A DNA stretch of 64,000 nt, from assembly GCF_001613065.1 (NCBI RefSeq), contig NZ_BDBQ01000062.1, forward strand, positions 41,574 to 105,573. The letters are read 5' to 3'. The notes below the pieces were generated by a model. The model ran no database searches, was not told where the DNA came from, and saw nothing but the letters and a program-made list of their open reading frames with translations. The position numbers and the translations under genes were made by a program. Numbering within the stretch: position 1 is the stretch's first letter; the number at the start of each line of letters is the position of its first letter. This document shows, in pieces, positions 1-9,385 of the stretch. This DNA is from Nocardia miyunensis NBRC 108239 (GTDB lineage: Bacteria > Actinomycetota > Actinomycetes > Mycobacteriales > Mycobacteriaceae).

Positions 1-2455
1 GGTCGACGATGCCGATCGGCACGCGCAGCGAGGCGATCTGCGGAACGTCGCCGGTGAGGATGGAACGCGGCAGGAGGAAATCCATGGTCGGCGCATCGTC
101 CAGCGGCGGCAGCCAGATCTCGTGCGCGGGGCGGCCGTGTCCGCGGATGCGGGAGACCAGCATGCCGAGGTTGGAGATCTCTTCCCCGTCCTCGCCCCTG
201 ACGGCCTCCTGGATCAGTTCCGGCTCGGCCGCCACCGGAATGCGGTCGCTGGCACGGAAATCCACGTGACCGGCGGTGAAGACGCGGGCGTGGATATCGA
301 TCTCACCGCCGACGATTCCGGCCTGGGTGACCTGGCGCTGCGAACCACCGCCGACGTACGCGCCCGACACGTAGGCCGCCTGGAACCGCCGGATCTCGCC
401 GTCACCGGCTTTCAGGTAGCCGCCACCGGGACTGGGCGGCAGGTTGTACGCGTCCGGAACACCCAGCACCTGCCGGGATTCGTTGGCGGAGAAGGTTTTC
501 AGGCCGATCCGGTAGGACAGGTGGGATTCGAGGCCCTTGAGCTTGCCCTCCTCCAGACGCTGGGAGGCCAGCAGCAGGTGTACCTGCAGTGATCGACCCA
601 GCCGACCGATCATCGTGAACAGATCCGCGAAGTCCGGATGCTGTTGCAACAGTTCGGAGAACTCGTCGAGCACCACGAACAGCGCGGGCAGCGGATCCAG
701 ATCCGCACCGGCGGCACGGGCCTTCTCGTATTCACCGACGTTGGCGAAGTTACCCGCCGTACGCAGCAGTTCCTGGCGGCGGTTCATCTCACCATCGAGG
801 GCGTCTCTCATCCGGCCGACGAGGTCGGCTTCCTCCTCCAGGTTGGTGACGATGGCCGCGACATGTGGCACGCCTTCGAGCCCGAGGAAGGTCGCACCGC
901 CCTTGAAGTCGACCAGAACCAGATTCAGCTGGTCGGGCGAATGCAGCGCGATCATCGAGAGCACAAGGGTCCGAAGGAATTCCGACTTACCCGAACCGGT
1001 CGCGCCGATGCACAGGCCGTGCGGACCCATACCCTTGTCGGCGGCCTCCTTGATGTCCAGATACACCGGCAGTCCGTCGGCGCCGACACCGAAGGGCACC
1101 CGCAACCGCTCGGGGCCGTAGCGCGGCTTCCACTGGCTCTCCGGGCTGAACGTACCGATATCGCCCAGACCGAGCATCTGCGCCCAGGAAGTGATGGCCT
1201 CGGCGCTCTCGCCCGAGGCGTTTTCCGCGCCGGTCTGGGTGACCACCCGGAACGGCGCGAGACGACGAGCGACCTGCTCGGCCTGCCGCGCGCTGATCCG
1301 GTCGATCACCGCGAAGCGCTCCATATTTCCGGTGGCGCCGCGACCGACGCACTCGCCGTTCTCCACCACCATCTGGATACCGCGCGAAACAGCAAGGCGC
1401 GGAGCGTAATTGCACAGGTCGATGATCGTGACGCCCTCGTAGCCGGACTCGCGCAGCGGGTCCTCCTCGGCCTCGAGCAGGCCGCCGTCGACCACGACGA
1501 CGATATGGGTCAGATTCTGATTGGCCGGTTGATTGCGCGAGTACCGAACCCGGTTGACCACCAACGGATTCAGGCCCGCGGTCATCTCCCGTACCGAGCC
1601 GTACACCATCCGCTCGGCCCCGACGCCGTCCTGCGATTCCGGATGCTGGGTGTGCGGGAGCCACTTGGTCCACTCCCACTCGGCGATCGTGTCCGGACCG
1701 GCCACCACCGCGAGCAGCACCTGATCCGGCGCCTGGAACATGCACAGCTGCAACAACATCGCGCGCGTCATATCCCGGGCCTGCGCGCGGTCGCCGTTGA
1801 GCTGGATGGTCGCGAAACCCTTAACCGCGATGGCCGTGGCCAGGTCCGGCACGGTGGAATGGGTGCGCACGAACCGGCGCAACGAAACCGCGGCGATCGG
1901 CTCGAGTTCCTCGACCGGACCGGTCTCCGGCGACACCAGGCGCGTGGCCAGGCGCTGTCCGCCCAGGCCGATGCGGGCGTGGCAGAAGTCCTTGTCACCG
2001 GGGCGGCGCTCCCACATGCGGCTGGTGCCCGCGAGCATCCAGACCAGGCCGGGCTCGGGATGACTCCATTCCACCGCGGCACGCTGCTGCCGCGCGGTCT
2101 CGTCGACGTCCTTGCGGACCTGATCGAGGTACCGCAGATAGTCCTTGCGATCCTCGTTGGCCTCGGCCGCCTTCTGGCCCTTGCCACCCCCCTGGGTGAA
2201 CATGCCGACCATCGAGAAGACCATCATCATCGGGAACATCAGCGCGGTCGGATTCGACCCTATGCCACCACTTTTGGTGAACATGACCGCCATCATGCCG
2301 ACCATGCCGACCACCATCACGACGGGCATGAGCTTGCCCAGCAAACCGCCCGGAATGGACCGGGGAATCTCGGGAGGCGGCTGGAGCGTGACCTCACCAC
2401 CGGGCGAACGCGGAACCTCCCGGCGCTGACGACGCTGGAAACGGACTGTGCTCAT
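1..2455 (-). CDS. eccC4: Type VII secretion ATPase EccC, ESX-4-like (3' end outside window)
   Basis: The frame opens at an ATG at 2455 and stays open to the left edge, giving about 818 residues of a protein that should be about 1,300 long. EccC is the FtsK/SpoIIIE-type motor of the ESX membrane complex. Visible parts: an N-terminal leader with GGEVTLQPPPE, two Met-rich membrane segments (about residues 40-90), the RKDYLRYLDQ stalk region, and the first ATPase domain with Walker A GATGSGKS near residue 485 and Walker B VVLDEFSEL near 594. The window ends just after the linker motif HEIWLPPLDDAP and before the second ATPase. It is divergent from eccD. Synteny with the truA/rplQ cluster suggests ESX-4 (inference). 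The homologue at 46932 is closely related and complete. Confidence 0.95.
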   Translation of the reverse strand, partial: MSTVRFQRRQRREVPRSPGGEVTLQPPPEIPRSIPGGLLGKLMPVVMVVGMVGMMAVMFTKSGGIGSNPTALMFPMMMVFSMVGMFTQGGGKGQKAAEANEDRKDYLRYLDQVRKDVDETARQQRAAVEWSHPEPGLVWMLAGTSRMWERRPGDKDFCHARIGLGGQRLATRLVSPETGPVEELEPIAAVSLRRFVRTHSTVPDLATAIAVKGFATIQLNGDRAQARDMTRAMLLQLCMFQAPDQVLLAVVAGPDTIAEWEWTKWLPHTQHPESQDGVGAERMVYGSVREMTAGLNPLVVNRVRYSRNQPANQNLTHIVVVVDGGLLEAEEDPLRESGYEGVTIIDLCNYAPRLAVSRGIQMVVENGECVGRGATGNMERFAVIDRISARQAEQVARRLAPFRVVTQTGAENASGESAEAITSWAQMLGLGDIGTFSPESQWKPRYGPERLRVPFGVGADGLPVYLDIKEAADKGMGPHGLCIGATGSGKSEFLRTLVLSMIALHSPDQLNLVLVDFKGGATFLGLEGVPHVAAIVTNLEEEADLVGRMRDALDGEMNRRQELLRTAGNFANVGEYEKARAAGADLDPLPALFVVLDEFSELLQQHPDFADLFTMIGRLGRSLQVHLLLASQRLEEGKLKGLESHLSYRIGLKTFSANESRQVLGVPDAYNLPPSPGGGYLKAGDGEIRRFQAAYVSGAYVGGGSQRQVTQAGIVGGEIDIHARVFTAGHVDFRASDRIPVAAEPELIQEAVRGEDGEEISNLGMLVSRIRGHGRPAHEIWLPPLDDAPTMDFLLPRSILTGDVPQIASLRVPIGIVD

Positions 2456-2612
2456 CGACTGAAGCTCCCCCTTCGGCGGCGTGGTGCGGCCTCAGTGTAG
2501 AGGTCACGGCCGACATGTCGTACAGTTCGAGCAGCATTCTGCACGGGTCAACCGCGCGATCGCAACTCGCGCGCTTGCGGAAACACCAGGTAGAGACGGA
2601 GTTGGGGGCAGC

Positions 2613-4094
2613 GTGACGCACGCGCGAATGAGCCATATCGAAGACGATTCGACTCGCGGAATCGTCCGTGCGCCGGATTTGGCCCGGGTCACGATTCTGG
2701 CCAAGCACACCCAGGTCGACATGGCGATCCCGGTGGATGTCCCGGTGGCACTGGTCATTCCCAGCGTCGTGGATATGGTCGCCCAGCACAGCGGGACGAA
2801 CGATTTCGATTCCAGCGGAGAACAATTCCAGCCCGCCGAATGGGTTCTCGCCCGAATCGGGCAGCCGCCGTTCTCCAATTCGCTGAGCCTGGGCGAGCAG
2901 GGGGTGCGGGACGGCGAGCTGCTGATGCTCGAGAGCGCCGACCACGTCGCGCCGACACCGCTGTTCGACGACATCATGTACAACGTCGCCATCGCCGACG
3001 GCGACAACTTCCGCTCCTGGTCCCCGCGCATGGCCCGGATCTCCGGTTCGGCCATCGCCGTGCTGACCATGATCGTCGGCTGCGTCGGCCTGCTCGCCGC
3101 GCCGAATGCCATGCCCGGCTGGATCTCCGGCGCGGTCGCGGCCTTCCTGACGATTCTGCTCGTCGTCGCCGGCACGGTGCTCAGCCGCATGTACGGGGAC
3201 ATCCCGACGGCGATCGTCGTCGGCGGTTGTTCGCTGCCCGCCGCGTTCGCCGCGGGCATGCTGCTGGTGCCGCTGCAACATCACCACTACGGCTGGGCGA
3301 ACATCCTGCTCGGTTCGGTGCTCTTCGGCGCGACCGCGGTACTGGCGTGGCGGGTCAGCGGCGTCGGGCTGGCGCTGTTCATCGGCGCGACCACGGTATC
3401 GCTGTTCGCGATCGTGGCCGCGCTGGTCGGCCTGCTGACCTCGCAGCCGACCCGGGCCATCGGAGCCGGTGCGGCCGTGCTCGCCCTCGGCGCGCTCTCG
3501 CTCGCGCCACGGGCGTCGATGCTGCTGGCCAAGCTGCCGTTGCCGCCGGTCCCCTCCCCCGGCACCCCGATCGACCCGACCGAGGACGACCCCGACGACC
3601 ACCGCGCGCTGCCGACCATGGAGGTGCTGCGCGAGAAGTCCGAGCGGGCCCGGATGTATCTGGGCGGCATAGTCGGCGCGACCACGCTGGTCACGGCGGT
3701 CGGCGCGCTGGCCGGGTGCAATCCCGGTTCGCACGGCCCGTTCTGGCCCGGTATCGCGCTGGCGCTGGTCTCGGCGGTGGTGCTGCTTTTCCGCAGCCGG
3801 ACCTACGCCAACGCCGAACTGGCCGTGGTGCTGATCGGCGGCGGCGCGGCCATCCTGCTGGCGGTGATGCTCGGCGCGGCCTTCACCCAGTCCCAGCCGC
3901 TGGCGGTGTTCGGCGCGGCGATGATCCTGCTGATCGGGGCGCTGATCTGCGGTCTGGTGATACCCAACCAGACCGCGACCCCGCCCATGCGCCGCGCGGT
4001 GGAACTGCTCGAATACGGTTTCGTCGCAGCGATTCTGCCGCTGGCCTTCTGGGTGGCCGACCTGTATTCGATCATCCGCTCGCTCTCGCTCTGA
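2613..4094 (+). CDS. eccD4: Type VII secretion membrane protein EccD, ESX-4-like
   Basis: EccD forms the multi-helix membrane core of the ESX channel. The protein has an N-terminal ubiquitin-like domain of about 100 residues (VTILAKHTQVDMAIPVDVPV onward), then a hydrophobic region with about eleven membrane segments running to the C-terminus. I chose GTG at 2613 (493 aa) because GGAGTTGGGGGC lies just upstream and the ubiquitin-like fold begins soon after; ATG at 2628 is a second possibility. Reading further upstream adds unlikely N-terminal sequence overlapping the eccC leader. It is followed after 8 bp by mycP on the same strand, so the two are probably co-transcribed, and it is divergent from eccC. 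Length is normal for the family (about 470-510 aa). Confidence 0.94.
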   Translation: MTHARMSHIEDDSTRGIVRAPDLARVTILAKHTQVDMAIPVDVPVALVIPSVVDMVAQHSGTNDFDSSGEQFQPAEWVLARIGQPPFSNSLSLGEQGVRDGELLMLESADHVAPTPLFDDIMYNVAIADGDNFRSWSPRMARISGSAIAVLTMIVGCVGLLAAPNAMPGWISGAVAAFLTILLVVAGTVLSRMYGDIPTAIVVGGCSLPAAFAAGMLLVPLQHHHYGWANILLGSVLFGATAVLAWRVSGVGLALFIGATTVSLFAIVAALVGLLTSQPTRAIGAGAAVLALGALSLAPRASMLLAKLPLPPVPSPGTPIDPTEDDPDDHRALPTMEVLREKSERARMYLGGIVGATTLVTAVGALAGCNPGSHGPFWPGIALALVSAVVLLFRSRTYANAELAVVLIGGGAAILLAVMLGAAFTQSQPLAVFGAAMILLIGALICGLVIPNQTATPPMRRAVELLEYGFVAAILPLAFWVADLYSIIRSLSL

Positions 4095-4102
4095 GCCGCG
4101 CG

Positions 4103-5521
4103 ATGAACCCGAAGACATTCGGCCGCAACGTGATTCGCGTCGCCGTCGCGGTGGCCGTGCTGGGCTCGAGCGTATCGGTCGGCGCCGGAACGGCTTTCGC
4201 CGAACGGCCGCCCGCGGTGAATCCTGCCGATCTGCCCGCGGACGGTACGCCGCATCCATCCAAGACCACCGAGCCGAAGCCGAACACCCCGTGCATGAGC
4301 ACCGTTCCCGGCGGCGACGGCCAGACCGTGCCGCAGGCGCAGCGGGTTCTGGGCCTGGACAAGGCATGGCGGTTCGCCACCGGTGCGGGCCAGACGGTCG
4401 CGGTCATCGATACGGGCGTGGCTCGCAATCCGCGCCTGAGGAATCTGGCGGCGGGCGGCGATTACGTCAGCAACGGCGACGGAACCCAGGACTGCGACGG
4501 CCACGGCACCGCGGTCGCGGGCCTGATCGCCGCCAGCCGGGTGAACGGACAGGGTTTCGCGGGGATCGCACCCGACGCGAAGATCATCGCCATCCGTCAG
4601 ACCAGTAACTACTTCGAGGTCAAAGGTCAGTCCCAGGGGCAGACCCAGGAACAGATCGAGAAGAACAGCTACGGCGATCTGGACTCCCTGGCCTCCGCGA
4701 TCCGGCACGCCGCGGATCTGGGCGCCCGGGTGATCAACATCTCCGAGGTCAACTGCGTCGCCGGTACCCCATCGGACGCGAAAATCGGTGCGGCAGTGCA
4801 GTATGCGGCCGCGCAGAAGGACGTCGTCGTGGTGGTGGCGGCCGGGAACAGCGACGCCTGCAAGGGAACCAACCCGGTCCTGGATCCGACCGATCCCGAC
4901 GGTGACATGTGGAGCCGGGTCAACGAGAACGTCACCCCGGCCCGCTGGGACAACTACGTGCTCTCGGTCGGCTCGATCGATCCGGCCACCGGATCGCCCT
5001 CGAAGTTCACCGTGCCCGGCCCGTGGGTCGGCGTCGCGGCGCCGGGCGAGAAGATCACCTCGCTGGACGTCAACTACAGCTCGGCCAACAGCAGGGGCAC
5101 CGCGTCCGCGTTCATCGAGAGCAGCAAGCAAACCGAGATGGCCGGAACGAGTTTCGCCAGCCCGTATGTGGCCGGACTGGCCGCCCTGGTTCGCCAGAAG
5201 TTCCCGCGGCTGAGCGCGTTCGACGTGATCAAGCGCATCGAGGCCACCGCGCACGCACCGGCCGGGGGCTGGAATCCGTATGTCGGCTACGGCGCGATCG
5301 ACCCGGTCGCGGCCCTGACCGCCGAGGTGCCCACCCAGCTGCCGCCCAAGAAACCGTTCGCCGCCGAGAGCTGGCAGCTGGCGGTCCCCGCGCCGCCGAA
5401 GGCCCCGGACAACACCGCACGCAACGTGGCGTTGATCGGTACGGCCGTCATCGCGGTGCTGCTGATCCTGGGTTATCTGGCGTCGTTCCCGATCCGCCGC
5501 CGGTTCGGAGTTCGCGACTGA
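4103..5521 (+). CDS. mycP4: Mycosin MycP, membrane-anchored subtilisin-like protease of ESX-4-like system
   Basis: This is a 472-aa S8 family protease that caps and stabilises the ESX complex on the periplasmic side. It has an N-terminal signal/membrane segment (about residues 10-33), the catalytic triad Asp103 (VIDTGV), His134 (DCDGHGTAVAG) and Ser350 (GTSFASPYVAG), the oxyanion Asn249 (AAGNS), and a C-terminal membrane helix (about 441-461) followed by a basic cytoplasmic tail. The ATG at 4103 lies 8 bp after the eccD stop. A hairpin follows the stop codon. All catalytic residues are present, so it should be an active protease. Confidence 0.96.
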   Translation: MNPKTFGRNVIRVAVAVAVLGSSVSVGAGTAFAERPPAVNPADLPADGTPHPSKTTEPKPNTPCMSTVPGGDGQTVPQAQRVLGLDKAWRFATGAGQTVAVIDTGVARNPRLRNLAAGGDYVSNGDGTQDCDGHGTAVAGLIAASRVNGQGFAGIAPDAKIIAIRQTSNYFEVKGQSQGQTQEQIEKNSYGDLDSLASAIRHAADLGARVINISEVNCVAGTPSDAKIGAAVQYAAAQKDVVVVVAAGNSDACKGTNPVLDPTDPDGDMWSRVNENVTPARWDNYVLSVGSIDPATGSPSKFTVPGPWVGVAAPGEKITSLDVNYSSANSRGTASAFIESSKQTEMAGTSFASPYVAGLAALVRQKFPRLSAFDVIKRIEATAHAPAGGWNPYVGYGAIDPVAALTAEVPTQLPPKKPFAAESWQLAVPAPPKAPDNTARNVALIGTAVIAVLLILGYLASFPIRRRFGVRD

Positions 5522-5527
5522 CGGTGT

Positions 5528-5553
5528 GCCCGACCGGTAGTCCCCGGCCGGGC
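5528..5553. terminator. Bidirectional terminator hairpin between mycP and PPOX gene
   Basis: An inverted repeat with arms GCCCGACCGG and CCGGCCGGGC (one mismatch) and a 6-nt loop fills the short gap between two convergent genes. Confidence 0.6.
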
Positions 5554-5555
5554 GC

Positions 5556-6092
5556 TCAGGCGCGATCGAAGAACCAGCGCGTCGCCCCGCCGGGCTCCAC
5601 CGTGGACACGGCGGTAGCCGACGACGCGGTCACGCGGTAGACGTGCCATGGCGGCGGGCCCGCGGAGGGTGCGCTGAATTCGGCGGTCAGCGCCGTACCG
5701 GATTCGTCCACTCGGCAGGGCCAGTCCCGCGCCCAGAGCAGCGCCATGCGGGCCACCGTCTCCGGATCGGTGACCCGTGTCGCGGTGCCCTGCACGACCA
5801 GATCGAATTCGCGGGTGGCCACGCTCAGCGCGCACCGTGGATCGCGAGTGAGGTTGCGCGCCTTGCGAGTTCGCGGCCCCGTCTCGAACCAGAACGTCCC
5901 CTCGGCCCACAGCATGCCCAGAGCGGTCAGATGCGGACCGCCGTCGGGATCGATGGTGCTGAGCCAGCAGCTGTGCCGGTCCGGCCCACCGGAACGCGGC
6001 GCCTGGGGAAAGCCCTCTGCCAGACCGGCTTCGATATCGGACCACCGCAGCGCCGCGAGGCGGTACAGATCGGCAAGATTCTTGGTCTCCAT
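5556..6092 (-). CDS. Pyridoxamine 5'-phosphate oxidase-family (PPOX) flavin-dependent protein
   Basis: The 178-aa product has the split beta-barrel flavin-binding fold of the PPOX family. Family-like features are WLSTIDPDGGPHLTALGMLW near the N-terminus, the strand FWFETGPRTRKARNLTRDPRCALSV, and LVVQGTATRVTD. Relatives bind FMN or F420 and act as oxidoreductases or deazaflavin-dependent enzymes; the substrate cannot be told from sequence. It lies between mycP and eccB of the ESX-4-like locus, convergent to mycP and divergent from the MFS carrier at 6341, and is not a known ESX component. It is probably an accessory gene inserted in the locus. Confidence 0.85.
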   Translation of the reverse strand: METKNLADLYRLAALRWSDIEAGLAEGFPQAPRSGGPDRHSCWLSTIDPDGGPHLTALGMLWAEGTFWFETGPRTRKARNLTRDPRCALSVATREFDLVVQGTATRVTDPETVARMALLWARDWPCRVDESGTALTAEFSAPSAGPPPWHVYRVTASSATAVSTVEPGGATRWFFDRA

Positions 6093-6340
6093 AGCTGTAG
6101 GGACGCGGAGTCGCGGCAGGAATCATCGGTGTGCGCCGGATCGCCCTGTCCGGTCCGGACGAAACTCGCCGAAAACCAACTATTCACCAAATTTTCCTCA
6201 ACGCGAACCAAAATTCCATCCGGAACCATGACAAACGCGGCGAAGTTGGGTTGCGGCGTGCCTCCCACATTGCAGAATGCGGAACGGCGCGGTCGAGCGG
6301 AATGACCCGCCGCACACCTGAGTAGAGGGCAGGGATACAC

Positions 6341-7627
6341 ATGGCCACCGCGGTACCGAAGGCACCCAAACCGAAGCTGACCTCCGACCAACGCAACTCG
6401 TTCATCGCCGCCCAACTCGGTTGGACGATGGACGCTTTCGATTATTTCCTCGTGGTGTTCGTCTACGCCGACATCGCGCACACCTATCACATGAGCAAGG
6501 CCGAGGTCGCCTTCCTGACCACGGCCACGCTGATCATGCGACCGGTCGGCGCGTTGCTGTTCGGCATGTGGGCCGACCGCGTGGGCCGCCGCATCCCGCT
6601 GATGGCCAACGTCTCGATGTATTCGGTGATCGGCTTCCTGTGCGCGTTCTCGCCCAACTTCACCGTGCTGGTGGTGCTGCGCATGCTCTACGGCATCGGC
6701 ATGGGCGGTGAATGGGGCCTCGGCGCCGCGCTGGCCATGGAGAAGATCCCCGTCGAACGTCGCGGCTTCTTCTCCGGCCTGCTGCAGGAGGGATATTCGT
6801 TCGGCTATCTGCTCGCGTCGGTGGCCTCCCTGGTGGTCATGAACTGGGCGGGGCTGTCCTGGCGATGGCTGTTCGCGCTGTCGATCATCCCGGCGCTGAT
6901 CATCCTGATCATCCGTACGCGCACCGAGGAATCCGAGGCGTGGGAGCGAACCCAGGAGCGAATGAAGGTGACGCAGACCAGGATTCGCGACATCATCCGC
7001 AATCCGATCATCGTGCGCCGGTTCGTCTACCTGGCCCTGCTGATGACGGCGTTCAACTGGATGAGCCACGGCACCCAGGACGTCTACCCGACGTTCCTGA
7101 CCGCGCCGCATGCCCAGGGTGGCGCGGCGATCAGCGCGGTCGGCGCGAAATGGATCGCCGTGGTGTACAACATCGGCGCGATCGTGGGCGGCCTGCTGTT
7201 CGGTTCGCTCTCCGAACGTTTCGGCCGCCGGTACACCATCATCTTCTGTGCGGTCCTCGGCCTGCCGATCGTTCCGCTGTTCGCCTATTCGACGACCGCG
7301 GCGATGCTGTGTCTGGGCTCGTTCCTCATGCAGCTGATGGTGCAGGGCGCGTGGGGTGTGATCCCGGCGCATCTGACGGAGATGTCGCCGGACGCCATCC
7401 GCGGGTTCTATCCCGGCGTCACGTATCAGCTCGGCAATCTGCTGGCGGCGCTGAATCTGCCCATCCAGGAACGGCTCGCCCAGCATCACGGCTATCCGTT
7501 CGCGCTGGCGGTCACCATCGTCCCGGTTCTGATCGTGGTAGCGATATTGACCGCGGTCGGCAAGGAGGCCAAGGGGGTTCGGTTCGGGGCGGACACCGGG
7601 CCGAACGAGCCGATACCGGCCGCGTGA
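6341..7627 (+). CDS. MFS transporter, SHS (sialate/lactate:H+ symporter)-like
   Basis: The 428-aa protein has twelve predicted membrane helices. MFS signatures are ADRVGRRIPL after TM2 and SERFGRRYTI after TM8. QLGWTMDAFDYFLVVFVYADI in TM1 resembles carboxylate or sialate symporters (SHS/NanT/JEN1-like). It would bring small organic acids across the inner membrane with protons; the actual substrate is unknown. The ATG at 6341 is preceded by GAGGGCAGGG. A 248-bp divergent gap separates it from the PPOX gene and a strong hairpin separates it from eccB. It interrupts the ESX-4-like locus and has no obvious role in protein secretion. Confidence 0.88.
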   Translation: MATAVPKAPKPKLTSDQRNSFIAAQLGWTMDAFDYFLVVFVYADIAHTYHMSKAEVAFLTTATLIMRPVGALLFGMWADRVGRRIPLMANVSMYSVIGFLCAFSPNFTVLVVLRMLYGIGMGGEWGLGAALAMEKIPVERRGFFSGLLQEGYSFGYLLASVASLVVMNWAGLSWRWLFALSIIPALIILIIRTRTEESEAWERTQERMKVTQTRIRDIIRNPIIVRRFVYLALLMTAFNWMSHGTQDVYPTFLTAPHAQGGAAISAVGAKWIAVVYNIGAIVGGLLFGSLSERFGRRYTIIFCAVLGLPIVPLFAYSTTAAMLCLGSFLMQLMVQGAWGVIPAHLTEMSPDAIRGFYPGVTYQLGNLLAALNLPIQERLAQHHGYPFALAVTIVPVLIVVAILTAVGKEAKGVRFGADTGPNEPIPAA

Positions 7628-7700
7628 GCGAGGAACATCCCCGAATCCCTGTGCCGGCAGGGTAATTCGCACGATCGGCCGGGCCATACGGTCCCGATAC

Positions 7701-7740
7701 GGAACGAGCGCACGGTCACCCTCGGCCGTGCGCTCGTTCC
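7701..7740. terminator. Perfect 15-bp stem terminator between MFS gene and eccB
   Basis: The arms GGAACGAGCGCACGG and CCGTGCGCTCGTTCC pair perfectly around a 10-nt loop. It lies between convergent genes, so it can serve both strands. Confidence 0.8.
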
Positions 7741-7786
7741 GTTGTCGGCGAATTCTGCGAAGCCGTTGTCCCGCAGACAATTTCGA

Positions 7787-9274
7787 TCAGTTCGACGCCG
7801 CCTGCGAGGTCGCGGAGACCAGCGTCTTGGCCGGATCGGAATCCGGCGCTACACCGTCGTGGGCGACCATCGCGTCCTGACGGGACAGGGTCGGCCCCGA
7901 AGCCAGCAGGCCGACGATCGGCCAGGGCGCGGGCTCGTACTTGGTCTTGGAGGAGTCCATCCCGAGCGCCTTCTCCGCGTCGGCATCCCTGAGGCCGAAG
8001 CGAACGCCGGTGTCGGAGATGAAGAACACCGCGTCCTTGCGCTGGCTGTCCGGCTCGATTCCGGTGGTCTGCACCAGGATTCCCGTCCCGGGGGTGGAGT
8101 AGAACTGGTCGACCTTGTCACCGCCGGAGCTGTCGGCCTGAGCCAGGCGGACCGGTTGGGATCCGTCCGGAATCGGCAGTGCGTGCCCGGTGACCACGGA
8201 CAACTCGGCGTGCATACTGCCGTCGGACTTGTCCGCGGAGTTCACCGGCTTCCAGGACATGCACTCGACGGGCTGGTCCTTGGAGTCGACGACGGTCGGC
8301 GCGGTTTCCGGATAGTCCTGCACCCCAAGGGTGTTCACGATCGGGGTGTGGGTGCGGCCGTAGGGACTGATCTGACCGTTGCCCGCGGTCGGATTCGAGT
8401 TGCGGATGATGTCGGCGGTCAGCGGGGAGATCTGCTGAATACCGTTCTCCAGCGCCACGAAGTACTGGTTGTCGGTGCCGAGCCGCACGACATCGCCGTT
8501 GCGATGGTCCTGCAGCGCCGAAGTGCCGCCCGGATCGGTGATGACCGGAGCGATGATCGGCAGTACCTCGGGGACCGAGTTCAGCAGACCCTGGCTGATC
8601 GGGCGCGGGGTCACGCCGGTGATCCCGAGCGCGTCGGTGACCGAGCGGTCGTTCATGCTGACGCGGGCGCGCTTGTTGTCGTAGACGAGGTAGATCGCAT
8701 CCTTGCCCTGCACCAGAAGTGCGTTGTTCTTCGGCAGTTTCGAACCCTTGTCGCCGAGGGTCAAATTCCCGGCGATGGCGGTGCTGGTCAAGGTGTTGCT
8801 GCCATCGGTCTTCAACTCGTCGCACACCGTCCACTGCCGGCCGTTGCCGCTGCTGTCGAAGGTGAGCAGCGACGGCGCGCCGGGAATGCCGATCAGCGCG
8901 CCCATCGGCTTGCTGGACAGCTGCGATTCCTTGACGCTGGCCGGGCTGGCGGCATCGCCGACGGCCAGGCGCGCCGAGGCCAGGTTCAGGGCGGGATGGA
9001 CGGTTCCATCGATGACCGCGTAGATCTGGCCGGATTCCTTGCCCATCAGGATCTTGCTGTTCCCGATCGACCCCTGCGGCTTGAGCAGCGCCAGCACCGC
9101 GCAACCGGCGAGCGCGACGATGCCGAGGATGAGTCCGACGGCGTAGGCGCGCGACTGAGAGCGCATGGGGTCGTGCAACATTCGCACATCCCGGCGCACC
9201 AGGGCGTGCTCCATGCGGCGTACGAGGAAGCGATAGCCGCTTACCTGCCACCGAGTTGTGGGTCTTGAAGGCAT
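7787..9274 (-). CDS. eccB4: Type VII secretion membrane protein EccB, ESX-4-like
   Basis: The 495-aa product is the EccB subunit, with one membrane helix and a large periplasmic domain. The N-terminal motifs RWQVSGYRFLVRRMEHALVR and MLHDPMRSQSR precede a membrane helix (about residues 44-64), then the periplasmic repeat domain containing LIGIPGAPSLL and a C-terminal WPIVGLLASGPTLSR segment. The start ATG at 9274 has a strong upstream GGGGGAGG. It is divergent from eccE across 111 bp, an arrangement also seen in the second ESX locus of this window, and convergent to the MFS gene. Confidence 0.95.
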   Translation of the reverse strand: MPSRPTTRWQVSGYRFLVRRMEHALVRRDVRMLHDPMRSQSRAYAVGLILGIVALAGCAVLALLKPQGSIGNSKILMGKESGQIYAVIDGTVHPALNLASARLAVGDAASPASVKESQLSSKPMGALIGIPGAPSLLTFDSSGNGRQWTVCDELKTDGSNTLTSTAIAGNLTLGDKGSKLPKNNALLVQGKDAIYLVYDNKRARVSMNDRSVTDALGITGVTPRPISQGLLNSVPEVLPIIAPVITDPGGTSALQDHRNGDVVRLGTDNQYFVALENGIQQISPLTADIIRNSNPTAGNGQISPYGRTHTPIVNTLGVQDYPETAPTVVDSKDQPVECMSWKPVNSADKSDGSMHAELSVVTGHALPIPDGSQPVRLAQADSSGGDKVDQFYSTPGTGILVQTTGIEPDSQRKDAVFFISDTGVRFGLRDADAEKALGMDSSKTKYEPAPWPIVGLLASGPTLSRQDAMVAHDGVAPDSDPAKTLVSATSQAASN

Positions 9275-9385
9275 GTGTCCTCCCCCGAACAGTGCTCGCG
9301 TTCGTGGAACACAGTACAGTTCACGGGGACTTCAGTTCAGCTCGGCCATCGAATCTGGCCGACACCGGGTACATGGGGGACCACG

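Noticed and set aside
638..2500. A 620-aa open frame on the plus strand
   Set aside because: It is antisense to eccC. The minus frame encodes clear EccC motifs, while this one has no recognisable domain and the His/Arg/Asp-rich bias of a reverse-strand shadow.
2394..4367. A 657-aa open frame on the minus strand
   Set aside because: Shadow of eccD and mycP; composition is Arg/Gln/Gly-rich with no domain.
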